A stretch of DNA of 64,000 nt from Selaginella moellendorffii (lineage: Eukaryota; Streptophyta; Lycopodiopsida; Selaginellales; Selaginellaceae), in assembly GCF_000143415.4 (NCBI RefSeq), contig NW_003314411.1, forward strand, positions 62,452-126,451, in the 5' to 3' direction. The first letter of the stretch is position 1. The number at the start of each line of letters is the position of its first letter. The notes under the pieces are model-generated. The model was not told the origin of the DNA. It saw only the letters and a list, made by a program, of their open reading frames with translations, and searched no databases. The translations under genes were made by a program, and so were the position numbers. This document shows positions 44,217-56,085 of the stretch, piece by piece.

Positions 44217-45612
44217 ATGGTCGAAATGCAGTCGCTTAAGGGCAATGCGATGAAGCCCAAGGGAAGGACGAAGTTTTTCTCGGTTTTGCTGGGCATCTTG
44301 TTTGTGGCGATGGGGCTTGGTAAGAATCATACAGGCTTTCTCTCTGCAAAAACAAAACCTTTTGCTGTTGCAGCCGCGTTTTCCCAGCTCCTCTTTCTCG
44401 GGAGAATTGATGATCCTGGCAGTACGTACTCTCATCCGTGGTTCTCTCCGTGTGATCAGTTTTCTCTACTTGTGCTTAGGTGATTCGCGCTGGAAGGATG
44501 ACAAAGAAGCTAGATTGCTTCGCATAGGTCTCGTGAGTTTCTTTATCCAAGATCAGAGTTCTATGGTTTCTAACTTTGTTTCCTCCATAGGTGAAACCCG
44601 AAGTCCTAAACTGGTCTCCCAGAATCATTTTGCTACACAAGTTTTTGAGCGCAGAGGAATGCGATTACTTGATAGCCATTGCCGGGCCGAGGTTGGCGAA
44701 GTCCACAGTCGTAGACACAAGCACAGGCAAGGCAAGGCATGTCTAAACTCGAAAAGTAAAACACTCCCTTTTGCATGAAAGCTTATACTAGTTTTATGGA
44801 GCAGGGAATCGAGAGCAAGGTCCGGACGAGTACAGGAATGTTTCTAAGCAACTATGACAGACGTTATCCCATGATTCAGGTCTGCTCTTTGAGATCACAA
44901 AGACGCTGTCATGGTCTTCTCGTTCTGGTTCTTTGTGTTTCCAGGCAATAGAGCGTCGTATTGCTGTTTACTCCATGATCCCTGTGGAGAATGGTGAACT
45001 CCTCCAAGTTTTGCGGTAATTTCAATCTTTCGAGTGTTTGAAAGTCATTTTTCTTTCTGAGTCGATTTTTGTCCTCGCAGGTATGAGCCGAATCAATACT
45101 ACAAGCCTCATCACGACTATTTCTCAGATCAGGTTGCTTTTAGCTTAGATTTTATTTTATTTTATTTTATTTTATTTCTCATACTTCTTCGTGCCAGTTT
45201 AATCTAAAACGAGGAGGCCAGCGCGTGGCAACGGTTCTCATGTATCTCAGCGACGTCGAGGAGGGAGGAGAGACCATATTTCCATCGGTACAGTGTCTAC
45301 TTCTCAAAATGCTCTACATGTATTCATTCCTATCAATCTTTTTGTTTCCAAAGGTTGGGGATGGCGAGTGCGAATGCGGCGGCGAGCTTAGAAAAGGATT
45401 GTGCGTGAAGCCAAGGAAAGGCGATGCCATCCTATTCTGGAGCGCTGTAAGTAGTGTTGCTTGTCAAAGGATTTTCTTGAAAGGCTTTTGATTGGTTTTT
45501 CCAGGCTCTTGATGGAAATGTCGATAGCAACAGTCTCCATGGAGGCTGTAGTGTTTTGCGAGGAGAGAAATGGTCCGCCACAAAGTGGCTGAGACAATCA
45601 AGATTCAGCTAA
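44217..45612 (+). CDS. Prolyl 4-hydroxylase, alpha-subunit-like, type II membrane protein
   Basis: Ten exons (44217-44319, 44374-44421, 44480-44532, 44591-44731, 44805-44879, 44945-45015, 45081-45132, 45198-45287, 45354-45446, 45505-45612) encode 277 residues. A basic N-terminus and one TM (FFSVLLGILFVAMGLAAFSQ) fit a Golgi/ER type II anchor. The 2-oxoglutarate/Fe(II) domain has PRIILLHKFLSAEECDYLI, KSTVVDTSTGKGIESKVRTS, the iron ligands His and Asp in YYKPHHDYF, VATVLMYLSDVEEGGETIFP, the second His in NSLHGG and the 2-oxoglutarate Lys in EKWSATKWL. It hydroxylates proline in cell-wall extensins and arabinogalactan proteins. Intron 4 begins GC (aag|gcaagg) instead of GT; using the nearby GT would insert three residues where the family has none. 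Intron 7 contains a (TTTTA)n run at about 45,150-45,177. Confidence 0.93.
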
Positions 45613-47735
45613 AACCTCTAGCACAAGTTTTGTTGTGAACACTGTAAATACATATTCATACATACATAAAAATCTTAATTACTCTTGATATTAAAAGTTT
45701 AGCGGACGAGCATGGCAGTGACATTAATAGATAATAAGCACAGCTAAACCCTAAAAAACATGTATGTACGTATGAAATATCACAATCCAAGCCAATGCAA
45801 TATATAATAGGCACTCCAAAAAACATGAATGTATGAAAGGTATGGACTATAGGAAGATTATGTTATGGCCATTATTATTATTATCCAAGTCAGAGAACTG
45901 GCCATTATCTAAACTTTAGGTTGTCCCACCACTAAAGATGCCTAATAAAGAGTGATTAAGTATTCATTGAGTTTAAGAAAAATTGAAAATTCTTCCTCAT
46001 CCTGTTAAGCATATATGTAAGACATTTATTCCAATTAAGTTTAGGCTTTTATTTATAACAATCATAATTCATATACAAAATCTATGACGAAATTTTATAA
46101 TTAATGCTATATAAAGTGGAGTGTAACATTTTCATACTTACTTAAGGAAAAATTTTACAATGCTAAATTCAAAATAATTTACTTTAGTTTTAATTACTAT
46201 ATATAGAATTAATTTATAAAATTTATTTAGAATATTTAAATAATTCTTTTTAAAACTCTAAATTTGTAAATAATTATTTTTTAACTATTTATTAAAACCT
46301 TCTATGAAGTTTATATTTTCAAAATAAATTTATTTATTATTAAAGACTTTTTATTTTTATTTTTAAAATTTAAAGTGTCACAAATATTAACTATAAATAA
46401 ATAAGTAATATTTTAAAAGTAATAGTCACATGACAAGACCACAACCAAAAGCTATAACAATTAGTTAATATGATAATGCTTAATTGGGCAATAATTGAAC
46501 CTCAAACAACATAAGTAAACCCTAATTTAATAAACACAAAAATTTTCTAAATGTTAGACTTTTATGTCAAAATATTTTAGATTTTTTTTATATCTTTTAT
46601 TTGTATATAGAGAATTATCTTAAGTTGCTAAAATATTTTAGCACATAGTTACATAGTCACATAATTACACATAATTACATAGTCACATAACAAATAATCA
46701 CATAGTTACTATATCCATTTAATAGCAAAGTGATATTTTAAAATTTATTTGTAAAATATGATTTTACAGTATAAAATGAAATATTTTAACCACTAAGTAT
46801 AGAAATAAAATGAGTTAATATGTGTGACTAATACAATTAAAGTTTTTATTATTTGGGCAAAATTATTCTTATTATTAAAAAATAATAGTTAAAATTATTA
46901 AAATGAAAACAATCCTTTATTTCTTGGACTTTAAAATGCCTTTTATATTTATATTTTTCCAATTCTCATATCATTTATTTATAATTATTTATGAAACCAT
47001 TTATTTAAATATTTAAGATCGAGATTATAAAGTTAATAGAATAACTAGAATTAGTTGATGATCTTCATGTAAAATAATGAAATGACTTTATAAGGAGAGA
47101 ATAAATAAAAAATAAAAAACACTTTTATATTTTAATAATGAATTTATTATTTGAGAAGAGTACAAGATCACACATGCTAAACGAAGAAGTAAGGTGAGCT
47201 GTTGAAAATGTCCCCAGGCTTAGCTATAATGTTTATGCATATGCCAATTTATAATACAAATTTTTAAATTAATCATGAATATTTGAAAAATATATAATAA
47301 ACAAAGAAATTTAAATTTAAAAAATAATGTTTAAAATTAATGATAGGTTTTTAAGAAATGATGACAGAAAAAGAAAACTAACACTCTTAAATAGTTTTTT
47401 TTCATTGTCAACAAAATTGATAAATGATGACTTTGTAAATGGTATCAAGAAAGGAGATATTTTATAATCTTCAAACAATATCCATTGCAATTAAAACTTG
47501 TTACATTTTTTGTCCATAATCTCATATGCCATATCCAATACCTTTACTTGACTAACTTAGATGATGGATAGCCTCAAATTGCTTGAACAAGTCATGAACA
47601 TGAGAAGGAAAAGAACAATCCGCAGCTTTTATATCACTTCACTATACATCACTATATCGTACGTACTATGGAAGTACGATCAAGGAGTAGTACAAGGTGT
47701 GAGCATATATTCCCCTTCTCTTCTAGGGATTTGTT
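45613..47735. other. AT-rich intergenic region with short tandem CACATAGTTA-like repeats
   Basis: Very AT-rich (stops in all frames). Near 46,640-46,710 a degenerate 10-11 bp unit (cacatagttacatagtcaca and variants) recurs about six times. No gene, RNA or clear transposon end was found. Confidence 0.5.
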
Positions 47736-50700
47736 ATGATGGCGGAGAGCGAGGCCCAGCGGTCGGCATGGGAGAGCGCTCAGCGCTTGAAAATCAGCGT
47801 GGATCTCGTCGACGCTGCCAAGGAGGAGCTGGAGTTCCTGGCGCTCGTCGATCGGATCCCGCGGCTCTACGAGGGAGAAGCCCTGAACCAAGCGATCCAC
47901 AGGTAAAATCTCTTCGATGATTGCGGTAGGTATCGACGATCGCTGGCCAGGTACACGAGCTTTTGGCTTCCCTTTGCTGCCGCCTATGATCAGAACGATG
48001 GCGCAAAGCTTCCGCTGGTGCCGCCCTTGGATTGTGCATGGGTTTGGCATTGCCACAGGCTCAGCCCGGTAAGATGTTTACTTTGTTTCCCGTTTCTTAG
48101 TCTCTTTCCAATTTTCGTCAATGCGACGAGCCTTTCTAGGTGCGATATGCGCAAGATTGCAAGGCTTTGTTTGGGAAGATCGTGGATGCTCCTTTGGCTT
48201 CACCGCAGAGCAAGGATGCGGCAACCATTGAGACACAGAAACTCTGGAGTGCCAGATTTCCGGACGAGCCTTTCAACTTGGACGTGAACTATAAGAGTAG
48301 TCATTCTTCATCAATTCCGGAGGAAGAAGGCCGCAAAAAGCTTGCTCAGTACCTCGAAGGCGCTGTCTCTAGGCAAAAATCTTTCTATTATCAGGTGAGA
48401 GTTATAAGTTTTCTCCACTTTCGGTGCTTACATATTTATTTTATTTTTTTGGACGCAGGTCTCTCAGGCCCACTATTTGGAAGAGAGCTTCCTGAAAGCG
48501 GCAGAACAAAGATACAAAGGGTTTTTGTATCTGATGACGCTGGGTTCGACCTTCTTCGTCCCCACTTACGACGTCGACGTAATGTGGCACGCTCACCAGC
48601 GAAGCCCGGCTGCTTATCATCAGGACTTGATCAGGATTTTGGGTACAGTGCTGGATCACGATGATACCGACAGTGACAGAACAAAAGGGAGGAAGCTAGA
48701 CAACGGGTTTACAAAGACTCGAGATATCTGGGAGAAGACTTACGGCTTTCCTTACGAAAAAGCCGGTTGCATGTACCGAGGGGATCAACCATCCGTGCTG
48801 CCGAAACCGACTGGATCAGTGAACAGGCCTTTACCATCACTCGATCAAGCGTTCCTGACGGCAAGAAAAACTTTGCAGGTCAGTAGTAGCCTCTTTTTCG
48901 TGAGCAATTTTGGTATTAACAGCAAGAAATAAGCAGGTTCGTCTGGCTGTTCTTTCTGCTCGGAACGTTCCTGCGGAGAAGTCTTCATCGACGTTTGTGA
49001 GCTTGTCAACCTTCGCGAACTTCTTAACTCAGACACCGGAAGTAGCAACAGCATCTCCAAATCCTCAATGGGATAAGCTCTGGCAGCTCGAGTGCGATGC
49101 TGCCGCTGGTGGTCTTGTTCTGGAGCTCCGGCAACGCAGGAAGGGTTTCCTGGGGTTGTCCAAGGGATCAAAGCTTCTTGGCGCGCTGACAATCACTTGG
49201 AAGATGATCCTCGAGACGTCAACTCTCTCGCTCCACGGCTGGTTCCCGCTGTTTACTCCCGATGGCGTGACTACGGATAAGGTGCCGTCTCTTCGCGTGG
49301 AAGTATCAGTGACGCCTCCTGTTCGCGCTCCGTATGTCATGAAAGTTACCAAGCCTGAACTGCGTGGCGAAAAACACCTGGCTAAAGTCCTCGACCATAC
49401 AAACAAGGATGTCTTCCATGCGCACACAAGGTACGCGTTTGATATTAAAACTTGAACGTGTGCTAAGTATCTTATGTTACAGTTTCTCTTCCGGTGTGAG
49501 ATCAATTACGGTGGCTGCCACACACAATGCAGGCCATAAACTAGGTAGATTCTTAAGTGACGAGGCTTCAAACAGTGCTAATACTTTTGGACAGTGTTGT
49601 TGGCGGTCGCTGAAACTCCAAACTTGTGGCAATGGTCTTTGGACGGTGATTGCACCATTGTCATAGGAAGGAATGCGGAATATGAAGTACATTTTGGAGC
49701 TTGTGGTGACGGCTGTCCGGTACTTTATATCGACATCTTTATCTCTTTTCCATAAACTAATCTTTGGATTGATCCAGGTGACGCTTTTAGCTGGAAGAAA
49801 ACTTCAGTTCGCATTGGCAGGAACTAAAGACGTCAACGAAGGCTTTGTGACATTAACTCGCTATCTTCCCGAAGCTCCAAATGGAAAGGCGACTGCGCTC
49901 TTCAACTGGAAGACTGGCTACATGGAGGTAATTGATAATTCATTCCTTGCTCACATTCAGAAACCTCATGCAGGTCACGGTCGAAGAAAACACGATGTTG
50001 GTAGCGGCATTGCTGTGTGCCACAGCCACTTCAATGGCTTGTTTGTCCCTAGGCAATCAGAAGCCAGTAACGAAATCTCTAACTAGCAGAAGCTATCGAG
50101 GTAAAACGCGAAAGTTGTCTAGCTTCCCAGTTTCACATTGTTTTCATCAGAGTCCCGCGGGTTTGGCCTTTTCGGCCGGCACCAGCGTTCCAAACTATCC
50201 GCCTGTGACATCTTTCTTCCCGAGGCCGTCATCTTAGCCAGTGCCGGATGTGGGGGTGGCTGCAATGGGAACTGCGGAGGTAAAACAGGATCAGGATCAC
50301 CACACCATCCTAAAGGAGGAGCTTGTGGATCCGGGTGTGGAGGTGCCGGTGGCTGTGGATCATCGCTTCCAAAAGCCGGTGCTCATGACTCCAAAGGAGG
50401 AGCTTGTGGATCTGGCTGTGGAGGTGGCGGTGGCTGCGGTGGTGGCTGTGGATCATCACTTCCAAAGGATGACTCCAAGGGAGGAGCTTGTGGATCCGGG
50501 TGTGGAGGCGGCGGTGGCTGCGGTGGTGGCTGTGGATCATCACTTCCAAAGGATGACTCCAAGGGAGGAGCTTGTGGATCCGGATGTGGAGGTGGCGGTG
50601 GCTGCGGTGGTGGCTGTGGATCATCACTTTCAAACGCCGGAGCTCATGACTCCAAAGGAGGAGCTTGTGGATCCGGCTGCGGTGGTGGCTGTGGATCCTC

Positions 50701-50758
50701 AGTTTTCAAAGCCCAGGATCACAACATCGTTGGATCTTCGATTCCGAATGGATCATGA
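47736..50758 (+). CDS. Glycine-rich domain protein, GRDP (DUF1399) family
   Basis: Ten exons (47736-47902, 47951-48068, 48140-48394, 48459-48878, 48937-49430, 49483-49544, 49595-49719, 49778-49927, 49974-50100, 50151-50758) give 841 residues. The N-terminal DUF1399 part contains the repeated tryptophan/histidine motifs PPLDCAWVWHCHRLSP and VPTYDVDVMWHAHQRSPAAY. A C2-like middle follows (VRLAVLSARNVPAEKSSSTF). The C-terminal about 170 residues are Gly/Cys-rich, made of 28-residue repeats (GGACGSGCGGGGGCGGGCGS, then SLPKDDSK). Plant GRDP proteins are linked to abscisic acid, auxin and salt-stress responses. Two ATGs are adjacent at the start (MMAESEAQRS). Codon phase closes through all nine introns. 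Function in detail is unknown; the Cys/Gly tail could be disulfide- or metal-linked. Confidence 0.9.
50290..50705 (+). repeat. In-frame tandem 84-bp repeats encoding Gly/Cys-rich units
   Basis: At least three near-identical 84-bp units (from about 50,400), flanked by shorter or diverged units, lie within the last GRDP exon. The unit contains cttgtggatccgggtgtgga and gtggctgtggatcatcactt. Near-identity of the middle copies points to recent expansion. Confidence 0.85.
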
Positions 50759-51265
50759 TCAACACATTCAAATGCAAACTGGCTCTAGTGGACGAAGCTG
50801 TAAATTTCTCGCTACCGTACGAGGATGTTCTTACTTTAGCGTTGCTACCGTACATGGGTTGCTTTTGTGAATAGAATCCTTTCCGATGATTTCTAACATA
50901 TATAAAATATCAGCCAGTCGTTTTGTCCTGGCGCGCTGCGATCACGTCTATCTGGCCGTCTATTCAAATTTCTGAGATCTCTTAAGTGGCACGATCCGGG
51001 CCGTCGGAATGGACGGTCTGGGTTTGCTCTTATTCTAGCCCGTGAAGCGCTTGCGTTTTGGCGCAGCTGGAGGTGGGAGACGACGTAGCCGAGCACGCTA
51101 GGTTTGGATCGATTCGATCGCGCTCTCAGGTTCCCGGAGGCGCTGGGGCTCGGGGATTCGCGATCGCGATCGCGATCCGGATGCGGAGGTTTATGCTAGG
51201 GCTTGAAGAATCGCGCAGGCGCATCGCAATCCAGGCGCTGGATCCATAGAATTGTGGCAATTCCC

Positions 51266-53560
51266 ATGGCGGATTACGTCGGCCCTTTGCACTCGTGGCT
51301 GATTAAGAATGGGCTCGGGGAGTCGGTGAACCACACCTTGGTGGTGTCCATCTCGCTCTTCGTGACGCTGATCTGCGCGTGTATTGTCCTTGGGCATCTG
51401 TTGGAGGAGGTGAAATGGGCGAGCGAGTCTATCGTTTCCCTTATCCTGGTACACGAAACGATTGCTTTTAGCTACCGAATTGCTCTAACTTTGTTCTTTC
51501 CAGGGTGTGGGGACTGGATTTATCGTCCTCATTATCAGTGGTGGGAAAAATTCTCACATACTCCAGTTCAACGAAGAGCTCTTTTTTATTTACTTGCTGC
51601 CACCAATCATCTTCAATGCAGGGTAACTACTCGGTAACTTTTTTTCCATTCTTACAGCTTGTTCGTTGTGAATTCTAGATTCCAAGTCAAGAAGAAACAC
51701 TTTTTCCGTAACTTTGCTTCGATCATGTTGTACGGTGCCGCCGGAGTGTTCATCTCTTTTGTCATAATCTCGTTTGGTGAGTCGTCTAATGTCCAAAACG
51801 AATTGCCCTGTTGATATTTTGTTTTCCAGGTTGTAGATATATCTTTCCACATTTGGGACTTCATTTAGCTCCAAGGAGCTATCTTGGTAAAGTCTTTGAT
51901 TCGGACCTTCAGCCTGGCTTAACTTTGCTTTTGGGTTTAGCACTTGGAACAATCTTTTCCGCCACAGATACCGTCTGTACACTGCAGGTTTTGAGTCAAG
52001 ATGAAACTCCTTTGTTGTATAGTCTGGTCTTCGGGGAAGGAGTTGTGAATGACGCTACCTCAGTTGTTCTCTTTAGAACGATTCAAAAGCTTGGCACGGC
52101 AAGCATCAACGGGCTCACAGCGCTTGGGATGTTTGCTGATTTTATCTACCTTTTCTTGAGCAGCACAGTGCTGGGAGTTGCTGTAAGTGACTGTGACCCC
52201 GTAACTATGTGACTTTGACAGTCATTTCTTATTTCCAGGCAGGACTGCTAAGCGCGTATATTATCAAAACGCTATACTTCGGCAGGTATGCTTTCCAGTT
52301 CAAGTTTTTTAAGCTTTGTGATGAACTCTTTCGCAGGCACTCGACCGACAGAGAAATTGCAATCATGACTTTGATGGCATATCTTTCCTACATGATTGCC
52401 GAGGTGATAGTTTTTTTCTGTATAGAGAGGTAGCATTTCTTCTTGTTCTCATGCGTATGCCATTCCAGCTGTTCTACCTGAGTGGGATCCTCACAGTCTT
52501 CTTTTGTGGCATTGTTATGTCACATTATACATGGCACAACGTCACGGAGAGCTCAAGAATCACAACCAAGTACAGTGACAAATCTGTATCTTATGTTTTA
52601 ACTTATTCCTGCAGGCACACCTTTGCAACTATGTCCTTCATCGCTGAGACATTTATCTTTTTATACGTTGGAATGGACGCACTGGACCTGGAGAAATGGA
52701 GGCTGGCAGATAAGAGGTGGGGGAAAAAAATGGTTTTTTGTTTTCTTTCGTCTTTTCTAAACTACTGCTGACCAAATAGACAATCATTTTCGATATTCGG
52801 CGTTGTCATAGCCTTGGTTTTGGTTAGCCGAGCCGCATTTGTGTTTCCTTTGTCTGCTGTGGCCAACTTTTTCACCCGATCTGAGGCTGGGAAGATTACA
52901 ATCAGACAGCAGGTAGTATCACGTTGGGTCGGTTTTGACAAATTCATGCGTTGTGTCTTGTAGGTGATCATTTGGTGGGCGGGTTTGATACGGGGAGCGG
53001 TCTCAATAGCATTGGCTTTCAACGAGGCAAGTCTCACGATTGTTTCACAAATCTCTCGTTTAATCGTGGTGCCTCCTCACAGTTTACAAGAGCCGGAAGC
53101 ACTATTTTCCCCGACAATGCCACCCTTATCACTAGCACGATTATTGCTGTCCTCTTCAGCACAGTGGTAAGCACACACTTATTTTTCTTCTTTTTTTATG
53201 CTTTCTCTGAGCTTGCGAGTGGAACCTTGCCAGGTGTTTGGAATGATAACGAAGCCATTGATCGGGTGGCTGCTGCCTCCACACATGAGACGTCCGGCAG
53301 TGGATTCAGAGCCGTCGTCCCCGAAAGAAGCAAACATCGATCACACTGTGGATGCGAACTTGGAGCTTCCCCTCCTGACCGAGAGGCTCCAGAATCTAAG
53401 GAATGGAGTTGCGCGGAGGAGCAGCTTGCGAATGCTGCTCGAGGCTCCAACCTCGACAATCCATCGCATGTGGAGATCATTCGACGATGCTTACATGCGT
53501 CCGATGTTTGGAGGCCGTGGCTTCGTCCCAATCCTTCCGGGCTCACCAGGTTCTTCTTGA
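51266..53560 (+). CDS. Vacuolar-type Na+(K+)/H+ antiporter, NHX family
   Basis: Thirteen exons (51266-51448, 51504-51622, 51679-51776, 51830-51886, 51941-52182, 52239-52285, 52337-52403, 52469-52569, 52615-52716, 52780-52912, 52964-53026, 53083-53166, 53234-53560) encode 540 residues, the normal size for class I NHX. It has 10-12 hydrophobic segments. The amiloride-binding segment FFIYLLPPIIFNAGF, the conserved SATDTVCTLQVL, VFGEGVVNDATSVVLF, and the Arg in GLIRGAVSIALAFN are all present. The protein exchanges cytosolic Na+ or K+ for vacuolar H+, regulating vacuolar pH, K+ storage and salt tolerance. The cytosolic/luminal C-terminus is about 105 residues. Intron 11 begins with GC in a strong context (gag|gcaagt). 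All other introns are GT-AG of 43-72 bp. Confidence 0.95.
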
Positions 53561-53956
53561 AACTTCTTCTTCAACAGGTTTATTCTCGAAAGCTTTTCAG
53601 GTCCCTCTAAAACGCTGACGTTGGCAGGTTCTTCTTAAACTTCTTTCTTTCTCCGAGGATCGAGAAATCCATCGCTTTACTTGATTCTTTTCTAGGAGCA
53701 CGCCGCACAGAGAGATTAAAGTTTTGTATGTAATTTTGTACTGCGAGAATGTAAAGATGCGTTTTGGAAAGGTGGATATTCGCCCAAAGTGCATTCGCAT
53801 TTTCGAATGTTGGATATTCCAAAAGCGGAGATGCGAGGGAAAGTAATTGGAAAGACCGCCCGCGGCCGTGGCGAGGCCATGGCCGCTGGATGCAAGCAAT
53901 CGGACGGTGAGAGAGAGCTTAATAGGCTCTGGAAGAACATTAGGAGCCCACCCACC

Positions 53957-54797
53957 ATGAAATTTGGAAAGGCCCTTCGGCGCGTGATCGATCAGACGTT
54001 TCCGGCATGGCAGGAATTTTTCATTGCGTACAAGGATCTCAAGCAGCAGCTCAATCGCATCGCAGCAATCCGGCAGCAAATGCCCAATCCAGCAGAAATG
54101 CCGGCGAGATCGATCATCGCCCCCGCCGAGACCGCGGAAGAGATGCGCTTCGTCACGCTCCTATATCGCGAAATCTCCAAGCTCAATGCCTTCTTCAGCG
54201 AGGAGGAGGAGGAATTCGTGATCCGGTTCCAGGTAGTAGGTCTTGCGCGGTTTCTTTAGATCGAAATCTTTTCTCGCTGCGCAGGATCTGCGAGAGAGGG
54301 CAGTGGAGAATCACGCTAGCCGCGGCGGCTTGCTCCGGATCTGGCGAGATCTCGTGTGCCTCCATGGCGAGATGATCTTGCTCGAGAACTACAGCTCCAT
54401 CAATTGCCTGGGTATGGATGAGCTTTCGCTTGGCAGTGGATGATTTTGACGGAATTCCTGGCCAGGGCTGGTGAAGATCGTGAAGAAGCACGACAAGCTG
54501 AGCAGCAGCGTGGCGCTCCTCCGCCTCCCATTCGTGCGGAGGCTATTGCGGCAGCCATTCTTCCAGACGGAGCAGCTGTTCGTGCTCATCGCCGAGTGCG
54601 AGCGGATCTTGCGCGCGCTGGAGAGATCGCTGCGATCCGTGGCGGCTGATGGACACGACGAGGAGGGATTCGACGGGGACGATGGAGACGACCAAAGCGG
54701 CAGGATTGTGAGGAGCACCGTGGCGGCACTGGGGACGATCCAGCATTTGCGCAACGGGAGCTCCACGTATGGTCCTTCTTCCCTACGTTACGACTGA
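53957..54797 (+). CDS. SPX-domain protein (single-domain, SPX1-4 type)
   Basis: Three exons (53957-54232, 54285-54411, 54466-54797) encode 244 residues. It starts MKFGKALRRVIDQTFPAWQE, the SPX N-terminus that forms the basic pocket. Further SPX blocks are FIAYKDLKQQLNRIAA, LLYREISKLNAFFSEEEEEF, HGEMILLENYSSINCLGLVK and the lysine-rich KIVKKHDKL. There is no EXS, RING or transporter domain, so it is a stand-alone SPX protein. Such proteins bind inositol pyrophosphates and then PHR transcription factors, repressing phosphate-starvation genes. The C-terminus is acidic (DEEGFDGDDGDDQSG). An upstream frame continues 5' of the ATG without support. Pocket residues (Tyr in FIAYKDL, Lys in KIVKKHDK) are intact. 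Confidence 0.92.
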
Positions 54798-54896
54798 AGA
54801 ACCCTAAAAACAGAGCAAATGTAAAAAAAGAAGTAAGCCTTTAAAACAGGAATATCTTACGAATATAGGGCTAGTTCTCTACCATTTTTTTGAAGA

Positions 54897-54905
54897 TTTA
54901 GGGTT
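54897..54905. promoter_or_regulatory. Telo-box upstream of the EF-hand gene
   Basis: tttagggtt ends 7 bp before the ATG at 54,913, in the same position as in the CGI121 gene. Confidence 0.45.
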
Positions 54906-54912
54906 GTTCACG

Positions 54913-55665
54913 ATGCTACGCCTTGTTCGTGGCGTGGCGCCGCTGCGGCCGCCGCCCCCTTTGATTCTCTCACGGAGGCTTCTGTTCGATGATCTTCCGG
55001 AGCGCGACAAGAACGAGTACGAGCTGCGGAGCCTTGCATTTGTGCGGCAGGAGCGGCAAATGTGAGTGATTTTGCTGCGAATATCTTCGAAATTTCTATC
55101 TCTGCTTGTTTGTTGCGTAGGCAGATTCCGGGAGGAGATGTTTGAGAGGGCGTGTCAGCGATTCGAGATGAACCGGTTCCGCCTCGCGGATTCGACGCTG
55201 AGATCTGTGGTATGCGAAACAAGTTTTTGGTCGTTCTCTCAGAGTTTTTCGAGTTTCTCTAGAACTGGGGGAACGATAACGCAATGAGAATAGCTTTCTC
55301 GCAGATCGACAGCAATAACGATGGCTATATCACTCCATCGGAGGTCTGGTTTTCAAAGTGTTTTGGTTTCGCAAAGTCGATCGAGCTCTCTATGCACAGC
55401 TTGCGAGATATCTATCAAAATGGGGAGCCAATCTTGACAAACAAGACATGGAGAAGATGGTCAAATTCGCGGACAGAGACAAAGACGGCAAAGTTTCGTT
55501 CCGAGAGTTCTCCAAGATGATCCGCGGAGAATTTGATTCACCCCTCGGTAAGCCATTGTCTCATTTCCTCTCGGAAGCGATAAAAAATCTTCGATCCAAT
55601 TCCTCCATTTTGTTTTTGCAGGAAGAATTCCTCGCGCGAGAAGCAAAAGCAAAGATGGAAGCTGA
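54913..55665 (+). CDS. EF-hand calcium-binding protein, possibly mitochondrial
   Basis: Five exons (54913-55061, 55125-55209, 55263-55343, 55400-55547, 55622-55665) encode 168 residues. The N-terminus (MLRLVRGVAPLRPPPPLILS, then RRLLF) is basic and lacks acids, like a mitochondrial presequence. Helical segments REEMFERACQRFEMNRFRLA lead into EF-hand 1, DSNNDGYITPSE, and EF-hand 2, DRDKDGKVSFREF, each with Asp/Asn at loop positions 1, 3 and 5, Gly at 6 and Glu at 12. The C-terminus is basic (GRIPRARSKSKDGS). Intron 3 (55344-55399) was placed by phase: reading through it destroys EF-hand 2. Probably a Ca2+ sensor; the partner is unknown. Confidence 0.82.
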
Positions 55666-56085
55666 GAAACAACATAATCCAAAGCTCTAGAAAGCGATTA
55701 GATTATATCGGTGATTATTATAAGACATAAGCCTAACGAATTTACCCGGAACTACCGCACCATGGTCAAGACCGACGGCCGGGATGCAATCCCAGTCCGC
55801 TAAAAGAGGTGGCTATCCTATCAACGGTGGGACGGCCCGGTAAGCCATCTGACGGTCACGATTGCGCCACCGCGGGGTTAAGATGGTCCTTTTTTCCTCC
55901 TTTCATACTTCCATTTAGCCCGAGTGAACCCTTTGCTCGGCAAGGGTTTTGCAGATCTCCGCTGTTCTTCCTAGGATTGGCGTCTAGGCGCCACGAATCG
56001 GCGCGAGGTAAGCTCATTGGCGCCGAGATAGATGATATTTCGACTAGATCTGGATCGCATCGACTCACAATCCCCGCTCTTGCAG

